Positions 1-8,904 of a DNA stretch of 64,000 nt are shown piece after piece. Source of the DNA: VXOI01 sp965197575 (GTDB lineage: Bacteria > Chloroflexota > Dehalococcoidia > Lucifugimonadales > UBA3495). Both the position numbers and the translations under genes were made by a program. The stretch is taken from NCBI GenBank assembly GCA_965197575.1, contig OZ240214.1, positions 3,472,001-3,536,000 of the forward strand, in the 5' to 3' direction. How positions within the stretch are numbered: the stretch's first letter is position 1; every line of letters starts with the position of its first letter. The notes under the pieces were generated by a model. It worked only from the letters and a program-made list of their open reading frames with translations. It had not been told where the DNA came from and did not search any database.

Positions 1-1388
1 GTCGGCGGACTTTCCGCATCAATGTATCTCCTTACCGTGTCTCTGTGGATTCCCAACTCCCTGGCCATCCCGCGAATGGACATCCCCTGAAGCTTGGCCT
101 GCTGCACCGCCTTCCATCTCTCCTGCTGCAGAAAAGTCGGCTTCCGCGGTGATGCGGCTACCTGCAACCCGGCTACGTCCGGATCGTCAATTGCCGCAGC
201 GTGAGCATCTTCTTGATCTGGCTTTGCGCCCGGCAGATCGAGAGCTGTAACCGAAGGTTTTGACGCGAGTTCGGGACCGGGAGTCGGGATGGTGGCAGCT
301 GAGGAAGTCCCGTTGCGGCTTCGGAGAGATGCCGGACTGGGCGGCGCCTCCTGGGAAGCAATGATGCGTCCCTCATGCTGTAGCGACAGCCGGCCGTCCA
401 GTCCATCCAGCACCACGACCACCGCTCCGGCGTAGCTGCGGCGTTGCTGAGTGGGCAGCAGCTGCAGGGTATGTCTGTAATACTTCACGGTGTTGTCCCG
501 CGCCACTCTCCTACGGTGCTTGAAGCACAGGACCTGCTCCAAGGGCAGGTCCCGCTGCAAGGGCCGGAACGCCGGGTCGGGGCACTGGGCTGGAACCCCA
601 AAACGCCGGTTGAATCGCGGCAGGAACTGCTGCAACACAGCCTTGGCCTGTTCAACAGTGGTTGCTCCTGCAAGCCGGAGCTCCGTAATCAGCCGGTCCC
701 GGAAGGTCCCGGCTGTCCGTTCCACCCGCCCCTTTGCCTGGGGCGACAGGGCGAAAATCAGCTGTATCCCCAGCTCCTCCATGTCCCGGCCGAACTGGGT
801 TGGCGTCCCGGCGGGCTGATATTCTGAACGGTGCTTGAAGACAGGATGGCGGTCGGTGTAGAGGGCGAGGGGAATGCCGCGGCGCCGGAGCAGGCCCTGC
901 ATCAACAGGAAGTAACTTCTGGAATCCTCATGATCGCAAACCAGGGCGTTGACCACGCAGCCCGTGGCATCGTCCACCGCGAACAGGAGCGTGAACTGAG
1001 GTCCGTCTTCGCCCAGCCACCGGTGATAACTGCCGTCCATCTGGATCAGCATGCCCTCCCGGGGCATGCGCTGGCGGCGCACCCGGTGCTTGGGCGGGCC
1101 CCTCCGCCGCGGACTGCTGAGCCCAGCGTTGACCAGGATGCGCCGCAGCGTAGTCCGGCCCATGTCGAGACCCTCGCGTTCGCTGAGCAACTCTGAGAGA
1201 TGGGTGTGGTTGGCTCCCTCGTACACCGTGCGAGCCAGGTGAACCACCCTGCTCCTGGTCGCCTCGGGAATAGCGTTGGCCGGCTTGCGGCCCCGGTGGC
1301 CATGGGCAAGGGATGCAGCGCCGTTCTTCCGATAAGCCGCCAGTATGCGCCTGGTATGTCGCGGGCTCAATCCCATAGGTGTAGCCGC
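1..1388 (-). pseudogene. ISNCY-family transposase, partial at both ends
   Basis: On the minus strand one frame stays open from about 1388 to the window edge, so the C-terminus lies outside. It reads as an ISNCY-type integrase: an N-terminal helix-turn-helix part (SPRHTRRILAAYRKNG), then an RNase H-fold core with QMDGSYHRWLGEDG, VDDATG and the diagnostic YTDRHPVFKH, and a terminal acidic QAKGRVERTAGTF segment. These carry the DDE positions. Near the window edge follows a second helix-turn-helix (SIRGMARELGIHRDTVRRYI), which recurs as a fragment at 3.1-3.3 kb. The first ~25 residues are missing because the ISAs1 element begins at 1389. It is therefore probably inactive. Family call is confident, the exact end unknown. 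Confidence 0.8.
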
Positions 1389-1404
1389 CAGGACGATTGC
1401 AAAG

Positions 1405-2574
1405 TCAGGAGGGTTGACCGCAGAGGCGGGCGATGGTCTGCGTTGGGCGGAAGGCGCAGGTCTTGGCTCGCAGGGGCATGGACATCCGGAGGGGAAACCA
1501 TCCTTCCGGGCGCAGGGCGTTCAGCCCGGTGTTGACCAGGGTGGCGTATACCTCACCCAGTCCCGGACGGCGCAGCGTGTGGACGTCCTCATCCCAACTG
1601 CGGTCCTTCACGTGGTGCAGGCTGTTCTCAACCCTCCAGTGATTGCGGAACCCTCGCAGCAGTTCCTTTGGTCCGCACCGCCTGGTCCGCACCGCCTGGT
1701 CCGCACCGCCGGGAACTCAGGCTGGTCAGCGGATACCAGCGCTCCCGGCTCACCTCCCCGGCGGCTATGTCCACCGCCTCCTTCTCCACCATCACCCCCT
1801 GCCTCGCTCCGGGAAAGCCCAACTCATCCCGGATATAGCCGGCCAGCGCCGCACCGGTCCAGATGCGCCGCCTCTCGATCACACCCGCTTTTTTCCCACG
1901 GTCTCCGCCTCAGGCTCCCCCAGTTCCTCCACGGCAAACCCGTCCGCCAATGCCGCCAGCGCCTCGGGCCGGTTCCCCTTGATACGCGCCAGGCAGTCCC
2001 GTCCGTGGCTGACTATGGCCTGGCACAGGTCCCGCTCCGCGTACAGGGCGTCCCTGCTCAGCAGTCTCAGGCCGGGATAGCGCTCGAACAGTTGGGCCAA
2101 CTGTTCCCGCAACACCCCGGGTTCGTGCCGTTTCTCCGATGCCGGCCACTGGGCCAGACCCAACTTCAGGTCATGGGCCAGCACGTTCACCATCACCGGG
2201 GGATGGCCCTTGGCATCCTCGGACTGCTTGGCCCGCTTGCCGTCTGCCGGGGCGTTCACCTCCCGGTCCGCCATCACGCGAGCCACCCATCCGGTCAGGG
2301 CCCCTGGCAACTGCTCATAAGGGACCCCGGCCAGGGTGCGGGAGATAGTGGTGGCGTGGGGCGGATGGTTTCTGAGAAAACCCAGAGGCTCCTTCAGTGC
2401 CGGCCAGCGCATCCTGGCGAAAAGGGCGATGTGGGCCATGGTGGTCTGGCCGCAGACCAAGCCCGGCAGGGTCAGCCGCAGAATGGCCTGAAAGGGATGC
2501 CGGACTCCCCGGGCCCTCCTGGGATCCGGCGCCTGCTCCAAGCACTTGAATGGAGATTCCGCCTCCATATCCAC
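1405..2574 (-). pseudogene. ISAs1 family transposase, two frameshifts
   Basis: The N-terminal 231 residues (1879-2574) carry the ISAs1 pattern: DPRRARGVRHPFQAIL, HPPHATTISRTL, then VNAPADGKRAKQS (first catalytic Asp). The frame breaks at about 1880; the middle part with MIERRRIWT lies in a second frame (1628-1882), and the C-terminus with FRNHWRVENSLHHVKD and the final catalytic Asp/Glu region lies in a third (1405-1692). The second break falls in a perfect 14-bp triplication at 1669-1710, a simple cause of frame loss. The intact protein would be about 380 residues, normal for the family. Probably dead unless frameshifting is tolerated. Confidence 0.85.
1669..1710. repeat. 14-bp unit in three perfect tandem copies
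   Basis: The unit TGGTCCGCACCGCC occurs at 1669-1682, 1683-1696 and 1697-1710. Fourteen is not a multiple of three, so a copy-number change shifts the ISAs1 transposase frame exactly here. Confidence 0.9.
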
Positions 2575-2791
2575 ACACTCCCATAGCTCACTTCCCTATC
2601 TTTTAAACCTCCTTCCCCGACTTTGCAATCGTCCTGTGTCCCGGAAGAGGAACCTTACTTTTGAATTGACTATAAAGGGTCAAGAACATTGGCTTCCTTT
2701 TCATATGTCGAGAATTTTAAGACTGTCCGAGCCTCTCGACGAGCCAAATCTGTTATATAAGACCAATGGCAAGGTTTCCTACAACAGGAAA

Positions 2792-2942
2792 CTAAACCAA
2801 GGCCAAGGTGAAATGCGCAGATGGTGGAGGGCAAGCGGCCCTGCTGGATCATTCTCCAAGCGCGGATTAGATGGCTTCACTGGCAGAACCAAGCCAATCT
2901 TTTCGCCCCGCGAATGTACATCCCACCTTGGCTTTAGTTTAG
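2792..2942. mobile_element. MITE, TAAACTAAAGCC family (diverged copy)
   Basis: A 151-bp segment starts with CTAAACCAAGGCCAAGGTG and ends with CACCTTGGCTTTAGTTTAG, forming imperfect terminal inverted repeats. Two other copies of nearly the same length lie at 17405-17556 and around 45375-46754; the ends match while the centre differs. It encodes nothing. Confidence 0.6.
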
Positions 2943-3084
2943 TCCGACGCCACCTATGGCTGGCATCGGAGGGTTTTTCACTGTCCGCCGCCGACCGCGA
3001 TATTCGGGAACTCCCCGTAGCTCTGTACTACCGGCTTGTAGATTCCCTCGCTTACGCCGCTTGAAATGCGGAAAGTCCAGCTTG

Positions 3085-3318
3085 AGGACTCGCAAATCCA
3101 AGGCGCAACAACACCGAATACCCACTCCTCACCAGAGGACTCTGTGGGAGGATGTGCGGCAGGCCAAGTTCAGGGGACTCTCCCTCAGGGCGGTCGCACG
3201 CGAGCTGGGCATCCACAGAAACACCGTCCGCAAGTACGCCCTTACCGAAAGCCCGCCTCTGAGGAAGATCAAGAGTGCAGCAGGGGCATCACAGCTTAAG
3301 ACAGGAACACCTGCCTAA
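3085..3318 (+). pseudogene. Transposase helix-turn-helix fragment
   Basis: An open stretch encodes LWEDVRQAKFRGLSLRAVAR then ELGIHRNTVRKYALTESPP, which matches the C-terminal helix-turn-helix of the ISNCY transposase at the left edge of the window (ELGIHRDTVRRYIDAESPP). Nothing transposase-like lies upstream, so this is a remnant or a stand-alone fragment of the same kind of element, on the opposite strand. Confidence 0.5.
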
Positions 3319-3455
3319 GCGGATCTTTTCGGAGACCAATTAGGCCGACATTTTCGCCGAACAACAACACAAGATCCGGTTTTTTAGGCTTCAGAGGAAA
3401 AGTTGACACAAGGCAGGCTTTTAAAATGGGAATATCCCCCGTCAGGAGGCCTGCC

Positions 3456-4382
3456 ATGACTCCAAGAGCAAGCGACTCCCCCATGAGCAGCGGCGCTGTC
3501 CCCGTCGACGACCCGAAGGTCGCCCATTATACCGAGCACACGGGCCCGCGAATCCCCCCGAATTTTCGGGCCATCCTCCGCGAGCTCGGGAGATATGCCG
3601 ACCCCGAGACCGGGGTTGCAGGCTCCTCACAGCTTGTGATCGCCGACAGTCTGGACATGCATAGGACCACCGTTTCAAGTGGCCTGAATGAACTGGAGCA
3701 CCTCGGTTTCCTCACCAGCAGGGCTAAGCCGGGCACCGGGGGCAAGCAGGTTGAATGGGCATTCACCGCCGCTGCCACCGGATGGCATCCCGAGCCCAAA
3801 GGGGAGGTAGAGAAAGGCCCACTTCTCAGGGCGTACCGCCGGCTCGTCGAAGAGTCCCGCAAGCAGCGCGACGATGACAAGAGAACGATCGCCAACCTCG
3901 AGGCCCGTGTTGCCCAGCTGGAAGGCTCCACCTCGGTCCACCGGTCGCCCGGTACGACAGAAGACCGGACGTTTGACGAGCCGAACGGTGGAGACGGTAA
4001 GGGCACGGACGATGCTGCGCCCGTCGCCGTTCCTGTCATTCAAGAACGGGATCGGGTCAATGTCGGTCCTGTGACCGACATTGACCCGCCGGGCAATTCG
4101 CGCTCTCCAGTTGCACCGGGCGAGGAACCCGACCCGGAGTCCCGCCACCCGGGGGACAGTGACGACAACCAGGACATGGAAAGGGACCCAGATCAGGCCG
4201 AACGTCTGGAGCCAGTCCGAGAGTTCAACGCAGATCGTGACGCGCAAGTCGAACCTCTTGAGTTCAATAAAGAGCAGCTCGCCTTCACTTATCCAACAGA
4301 CGCACCATCGTTCGAGCACGGGCGAGACATTCCTGCCGGAGGCGCTGCATCCGACGACGACAATCCTGAACGGGACCGCTGA
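3456..4382 (+). CDS. Winged-helix DNA-binding protein with acidic tail
   Basis: The start at 3456 is chosen over an ATG 30 bases upstream because AGGAGG lies six bases before it. Residues ~30-110 look like a winged helix of the DnaD/MarR-like kind seen in replication-initiation or plasmid proteins (FRAILRELGRYADPETGVAG, then DSLDMHRTTVSSGLNELEHL and a wing GFLTSRAKPGTGGK). Residues ~130-155 form a short coiled coil (LVEESRKQRDDDKRTIANLE). The rest to 309 is acidic, low-complexity and probably disordered. The frame continues past the TGA at 4380 into a fibronectin-like domain (see next entry), so the stop may be a recent nonsense mutation. Function unknown. Confidence 0.65.
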   Translation: MTPRASDSPMSSGAVPVDDPKVAHYTEHTGPRIPPNFRAILRELGRYADPETGVAGSSQLVIADSLDMHRTTVSSGLNELEHLGFLTSRAKPGTGGKQVEWAFTAAATGWHPEPKGEVEKGPLLRAYRRLVEESRKQRDDDKRTIANLEARVAQLEGSTSVHRSPGTTEDRTFDEPNGGDGKGTDDAAPVAVPVIQERDRVNVGPVTDIDPPGNSRSPVAPGEEPDPESRHPGDSDDNQDMERDPDQAERLEPVREFNADRDAQVEPLEFNKEQLAFTYPTDAPSFEHGRDIPAGGAASDDDNPERDR

Positions 4383-4697
4383 GTTGGACCCGATGAACCG
4401 CGAGCGCCCCTACCAGTTCCGGTTGATGCGGTAGCCGCCCCTTCTATCGACGGCTCCATAACGTTGTACTGGCACACTCCGGATGATGAACGGGTTACCG
4501 GCTATCAAGTAGTGCGGAAATGCCGCAGTGAAGCCGACACCGGAAGTGTACTTCGGGAGGTGCAGGGGCAGCAGGAGAGGGAGTTCCTCGATGAGGATGT
4601 AGAGCCGGGGGCCAAGTACCTTTACATGGTACGTGCGAAGTGCGGCACAGTGTTCGGCGCCTGGTCTCGCCACGTGACCGTAAGTTCCGTGTCCTGA
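4383..4697 (+). pseudogene. Fibronectin type III-like domain, in frame behind a TGA
   Basis: Directly after the TGA of the preceding gene the same frame stays open for 104 codons and encodes a fibronectin type III-like domain: SIDGSITLYWHTPDDERVTG, YQVVRKCR, then DEDVEPGAKYLYMVRAKCG. There is no ribosome binding site or plausible start before the domain begins (the only ATG at 4464 lies inside its first strand). The simplest reading is one 413-codon gene split by a nonsense codon. I see no hairpin that would argue for selenocysteine here. Confidence 0.55.
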
Positions 4698-5461
4698 CGT
4701 AGCCACTCCCGTCACGCTACGACTCAACGCTGAATCGTCCTTGGAGGTGATCAACAGTTCATGGTGCGGCATGGCGAGAGCTGGGCGGTCATCCCCGGGA
4801 AGGCCCTAGGGAACCCACAAGCGCGAACCCAACGGCCTGCATATGACGGCCTCGTAGAACGCCTAAAAGGGGCAGGACATCGACGGCTTCAACAACCCTG
4901 CGCAGGTTGTGGTCCGTAGATTCTGGCGTCCCGGGGACTGCGCCGGAACCGGTTTCGCGTAATACAGAATCCCGGAGTGGCGAAGCAGGCCATACCTGTT
5001 CCGGGCCCAGCAGGCCCTGTAGCCCCGGAAAGGGCGATTTTTGACCTCGCAGGACCGCTCGGAGGCCATAACGGAGAGGACAGCTCTCAGGCGTGAATCG
5101 TAGCTGAAATCCAGGATAAGGGGGTGGGTACCGGGGTCCCCGCCAAGGACCGCACCGGTTTCATAATTTTGGCATCCGTTCTGACGGGAGACTGAAGCCT
5201 TGGGTTTACAACTCGATGATCATAATCCACCCACCGTGTTTCACGGCGAGAAACCGGCCCCTAGAGGCCCCCCGAAAAGCACGAGCGATGGAGACCAACT
5301 TCCGATTCCTTTGGGACGTCCAGCCGTGAAAACCCGGAGAACCACAGGATTTCCCCCGTCGCGCGCAGGGATTCCGTGGGGCCAGTCCCCTGTTTACCAC
5401 GCGATACCGTGAACTACGTCTGGAAACAAATCAACTCCGGCCCCATATCAAGGAGGGAGTC
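4698..5461. other. No gene recognised
   Basis: About 760 bases with only short open frames that lack ribosome sites and recognisable domains. A strong ribosome site (AAGGAGGG, 5451-5458) at its right end belongs to the next gene. Confidence 0.5.
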
Positions 5462-5656
5462 ATGGAAAGAAGCAGTGGGAAGCCCGTCAGCGTGCGATTC
5501 CGGGAAGACATGCTGGAGAAAATTCAGGAGGCGGCTGCGAGAGAGGGAAAGAGCATGAGCGATTTTCTCCGGGAAGCTGCCTACGCAGCAGCCACCGGGA
5601 GAAACGAGTCAGGCCGACGCCGGCGACCCTCCGGGAGGCGCCGCTATTTTCTAGTA

Positions 5657-6638
5657 ACCTGAGTTCGGGAAAGGGATGCCTCCCAAAGAAAGAACGGGTA
5701 TTCTTTCTGGTAGACGATACCAAGGAAGCATCCTTCATGAGTCTACTTAAACTGTTCTGTGATGTCGATGATTTCTGGCAAGCTTTCCAACCGCATTGGC
5801 GCCGGGTCACGCTGGTGCAATCCCCGGAGCGGAGGGTTCGCGCACCACAGTTATCCCCCAGCGAGACCATGACGATTCTCATTCACTTTCACCAGTCCCA
5901 CTACCGCACCTTCAAAGCCTACTACACTGAATACGTCCAACCCCGCCTTAGCGCCGAATTCCCGGACCTGGTCAGCTACAACCGCTTCGTTGAGTTGACT
6001 CCTACCGTGCTCATCCCGCTGTTAGCCTACCTGCAACAGCGCCAAGGCAGTTGCTCCGGCCTGGCCTTCGTGGATGCCACCGCCATCAAGGTATGCCATA
6101 ACAAACGGATTCCACGCCATCGGGTCTTTGCGGGTATCGCAGCGCGGGGCAAGACCTCGATGGGTTGGTTTTACGGCTTCAAACTTCACCTGATCGTCAA
6201 TGACCGGGGCGAAATACTGGCTTGCCGGCTAACTCCGGGCAACGTGGATGACCGCAAGCCGCTGCCGGACCTGGTTAAGACCCTGTTTGGCAAGCTCTTG
6301 GGAGACAAAGGCTACATCTCCCAACCGCTGTTCGAACAACTGCTGGCCCAAGGATTGGAGTTAATCACGCCCCGGCGCAAAAACATGAAGCAGCGCCCGT
6401 TGCCCCCGGAGGACAAACTGTTGTTACGGAAGCGGGCGGTTATTGAGACCATCAACGACCAACTGAAGAACATTTCCCAAATTGAACACACCCGTCACCG
6501 GAGCGTGGCTAACTTCCTGGTCAACCTGGTCTGTGGCTTGATCGCCTACTGTCACCAACAGAAAAAGCCTTCCCTCCACATCCCAGAACAGCAACTTCAG
6601 CTTCTACCTCATCCCTTTTAGCTTTCCCGAACTCAGGT
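5657..6638. mobile_element. IS982-family insertion sequence, intact
   Basis: The ends are inverted repeats ACCTGAGTTCGGGAAAG (5657-5673) and its complement (6622-6638), flanked by a 5-bp direct duplication TAGTA at 5652-5656 and 6639-6643. The intact transposase, perfect ends and duplication suggest a recent insertion. Confidence 0.92.
5737..6621 (+). CDS. IS982 family transposase
   Basis: A 294-residue DDE transposase of normal length for IS982. It opens with LLKLFCDVDDFW, carries the YNRFVELTP segment, the first catalytic Asp in GLAFVDATAIKVCH, the second in LTPGNVDDRKPL, and the third acidic residue in RAVIETINDQLKN; GKTSMGWFYGFKLHLIVN is typical of the family. It fills the element between its inverted repeats and reads in the same direction as the gene it interrupts. 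No frame damage is visible, so it is probably active. Confidence 0.93.
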   Translation: MSLLKLFCDVDDFWQAFQPHWRRVTLVQSPERRVRAPQLSPSETMTILIHFHQSHYRTFKAYYTEYVQPRLSAEFPDLVSYNRFVELTPTVLIPLLAYLQQRQGSCSGLAFVDATAIKVCHNKRIPRHRVFAGIAARGKTSMGWFYGFKLHLIVNDRGEILACRLTPGNVDDRKPLPDLVKTLFGKLLGDKGYISQPLFEQLLAQGLELITPRRKNMKQRPLPPEDKLLLRKRAVIETINDQLKNISQIEHTRHRSVANFLVNLVCGLIAYCHQQKKPSLHIPEQQLQLLPHPF

Positions 6639-6907
6639 TAGTAATGAATGCCGGGGCGACCAATGCGTCTTTCGGGCAGACGCGCGAAGTGAACCCACCC
6701 CGGCGGTCATGGGGTATGGGTCGAGTGGCCGCTGCGGTCGGGGTCGGTTTGTTGCTGGCGATCGCGGGCGGGGCTGCGGCGCTGCTGCTGCAGCCCCTGT
6801 GGCAGCGGGCCGCATAGATTCCGCTTGAAATCAATCGTAGCCACGCCCGCCTGCAGCGGCCGTGGAGGCGGGCGCTACGGGAGGGAAAAGAGGCATTGCC
6901 CTGGGAG

Positions 6908-7138
6908 TCAACAGCCATCCGTTGTATTTGGCCCTTGGCGGGCAGGATTGAAGGGCCGGCGCCAGGCGTGGGCGCAGCGCACGGCCCATCGGTATTGATG
7001 CCAACAGCGTCCTTGGGACTGAACCGAGCGAGTATCGCCACGCGACGGGCGCGGCCGGTACAGCAACGGCAGAAGCAGCAAAAGAAGTACGGTCAACGTG
7101 GCGATGACTCCGCTCGTCCGTGTCTCTTGCTCAGCCAA
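6908..7138 (-). CDS. Possible small membrane protein
   Basis: A 76-codon frame with a TTG start, 45 bases behind the replication-relaxation-like gene on the same strand. Residues 11-27 are a single hydrophobic helix (VIATLTVLLLLLLPLLY) followed by basic, Arg-rich sequence without recognisable domain. A neighbouring frame also stays open here, so a frameshifted longer protein is possible. Weakly supported. Confidence 0.3.
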   Translation of the reverse strand: MAEQETRTSGVIATLTVLLLLLLPLLYRPRPSRGDTRSVQSQGRCWHQYRWAVRCAHAWRRPFNPARQGPNTTDGC

Positions 7139-7183
7139 CGTTCGGATGCCCGGGTGAGGGCAAAGAACGGTCCCGGGAGGCGG

Positions 7184-8722
7184 TCATCCCAAGGTGACGG
7201 TCCTGCCGTACATCGACCAACACGGGCCAAGCGGGCCATACTCCTCGAGCCGCCCCTTGGTGGTGGTCAACAGCCTCAGTCCGAGATTCCGGCCCAGCTC
7301 CTGGAATATTCCCTCGGCCTCGTCGTCCCACAGCACGAAGGCCACCGGCCAGTCGTCCTGGCGTTTGCCGGAACCGAAGTTGCGCAGTTTGTTCCCCACC
7401 CTGAACCGCCTCCTGGCCGAGTTCTCCTGCTCCAAGTAGTGCCACCCCGGTCCGTAGGGACTGTGTTCCAGCCGCACCATCCCGTCCGGAGCCAGAGCGC
7501 CGTCGCCCCAGTCCTCCCACGAGCGCCAGCCATTGGCCACCGGGAGGCCCGCCTTGGCAAAGCGCGCCAGGAGGCTCGTGGCCTCCCGGTCGTGATCGCT
7601 CAGTTCCTTACTCCGCCAGGACCGCACCGCCCTGCCGTCCACGGATCCCAGGACGGTCCTGTCCAACTTGACCAGAACGTCGGCCCCTCTCTCTGTGATC
7701 CAATACTGGTAGAAGTTCTTTTTCTTGGTCCGGCAGGCAAATCCTCCATCGGCCAGCTGTTTCAGCCCGTTCTCAACGGCCTGTGAGCGGTCGGACCTGG
7801 TCAGCATCCGGCTGGCGATGGTGGCCGTCATGCCTGAAAACTCGAACAGCCTCAGCAGCAGGCGGTAGGTGATGGGGCTTGGGTACCCGGGCCCCCAAGG
7901 GGACCGGGAAACCCTCCGGACCCATGGCCAGCCGCCCAGGTCCCGGCGATACAGCGGTTGCGGCATGCGGCCAAATCCCCTCCCTGGCTCGTTGGCCCCG
8001 GTAACTGTCCCGTCTGCCACACACCAGATCCTTACAGGAAAGGACGAATTCGCCACAACGGCTTGCTGCACGATCTCCCTCTGCCACTGGTCGGGTACGA
8101 CGACGCAGACCATGGCCGGCCTGGCGATGGGCGTATGTATGGACCAGTCGCCGTCCATCGCCAAGTCGTGCCAGACGCTGTACAGCGAGTCGAGAAACTG
8201 GTGCCAGCGCTTCTCCAAGTGGTCTTTGCCTTCCAGAATACCGCTCCACAAAATGGCCACCGACCCCTTTTCATAATCGCCAGAGGCGCAGCGTGCCTGG
8301 CTCTGCGCCCAGCGGAACCGAAGCAGGGGCCCCATGATGGGGAGAAGCTCACCGGCAACGTGATAGAACCACTCCATCGCAGGCAGCCGTTCGAGGAGCC
8401 GGCACCTGGCCCACTCCTCGTGCCAGTAGGGATACCGACTCGCTGACAACAGCCTCCCGCGATCGGTCATCCACAGGCGGGCCTGGCTATCCATGGTGGC
8501 TCCCAGATGGGCGGAGGTCAGCAGACCCAGCCCATCGCCCTCGCCTGAAAGCCCGTGGAGGATGGGATACATATTGGTGTGAGCAACGCCGAGATGCACG
8601 GCCTCGTTGGACGCGCTGGCCAAGGGCATTCCGCTGTGGATGCGCATCAGCCGTTGCTGAAGGTCAGAAAGTCCTGCGTTTTCGAGGAGCCGGTCCGTTG
8701 CTTCCGAGTTTTGTGCGGTCAT
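7184..8722 (-). CDS. Replication-relaxation-like protein
   Basis: This 512-residue protein starts at an ATG preceded by AGGGAGGG. The N-terminal third contains winged-helix-like segments, a second one lies near residues 300-350 (TATIASRMLTRSDRSQAVEN). The C-terminal part, with WEDWGDGALAPDGMVRLEH, HYLEQENSARRRFRVGNKLR and WPVAFVLWDDEAEGIFQEL, fits the PD-(D/E)XK-like core of replication-relaxation proteins (acidic PDG, then E in LEQE and a basic helix). Such proteins are found on mobilizable and plasmid-like elements and act on DNA at transfer or replication origins. The match is from pattern memory; both domain borders and activity are uncertain. A small possible membrane gene follows on the same strand. 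Confidence 0.55.
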   Translation of the reverse strand: MTAQNSEATDRLLENAGLSDLQQRLMRIHSGMPLASASNEAVHLGVAHTNMYPILHGLSGEGDGLGLLTSAHLGATMDSQARLWMTDRGRLLSASRYPYWHEEWARCRLLERLPAMEWFYHVAGELLPIMGPLLRFRWAQSQARCASGDYEKGSVAILWSGILEGKDHLEKRWHQFLDSLYSVWHDLAMDGDWSIHTPIARPAMVCVVVPDQWQREIVQQAVVANSSFPVRIWCVADGTVTGANEPGRGFGRMPQPLYRRDLGGWPWVRRVSRSPWGPGYPSPITYRLLLRLFEFSGMTATIASRMLTRSDRSQAVENGLKQLADGGFACRTKKKNFYQYWITERGADVLVKLDRTVLGSVDGRAVRSWRSKELSDHDREATSLLARFAKAGLPVANGWRSWEDWGDGALAPDGMVRLEHSPYGPGWHYLEQENSARRRFRVGNKLRNFGSGKRQDDWPVAFVLWDDEAEGIFQELGRNLGLRLLTTTKGRLEEYGPLGPCWSMYGRTVTLG

Positions 8723-8904
8723 GCGCCCTCCCTCTCACCCACGTCCATTTTAAGACAGGGGCTTGACGCGCCTTTGCGTTCTGGCGGTTTTTGAAAACCC
8801 AGCGAAGGGCGGAGCATAAGTGAACATAGACTGAAACCGCTGGTGACCCATTCGGGAACCCAGAACCTGTCCCTCTAAACTCGACTCCTCCTCCTCCTCA
8901 CTAA

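Larger units (their letters stand above)
1389..2636. mobile_element. ISAs1-family insertion sequence
   Basis: The element is bounded by an 18-bp inverted repeat: CAGGACGATTGCAAAGTC at 1389-1406 and its complement at 2619-2636. It encodes one ISAs1-type transposase, broken into three frames. No target-site duplication is visible (left flank GTAGCCGC, right flank TGTCCCGG), and no missing ISNCY start is found to the right, so the region was rearranged after insertion. Confidence 0.85.
5462..6817 (+). pseudogene. Ribbon-helix-helix protein with C-terminal membrane helix, split by IS982
   Basis: Residues 1-45 are a CopG/Arc-type ribbon-helix-helix: a beta strand (KPVSVRFREDML) and two helices (KIQEAAAREGKSMSDFLREA). 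AAGGAGGG precedes the ATG. The IS982 element enters after codon 65 (5656). If it is removed with one copy of the TAGTA duplication, the frame joins 6644 exactly and continues for 57 codons to a TAG at 6815, ending in one strongly hydrophobic segment (RVAAAVGVGLLLAIAGGAAA). The restored 122-residue product would be a DNA-binding domain tethered to the membrane, or an antitoxin-like domain on a tail anchor. With the insertion, translation ends three bases into the element. Reconstruction is direct; function is unknown. Confidence 0.75.

Noticed and set aside
1345..2586. 413-codon frame on the plus strand
   Set aside because: Antisense to the ISAs1 transposase, whose motifs are clear on the minus strand.
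4380..4382. TGA in the winged-helix gene as selenocysteine
   Set aside because: It lies in a disordered acidic linker, not at a redox site, and no SECIS-like hairpin follows; a nonsense mutation is simpler.
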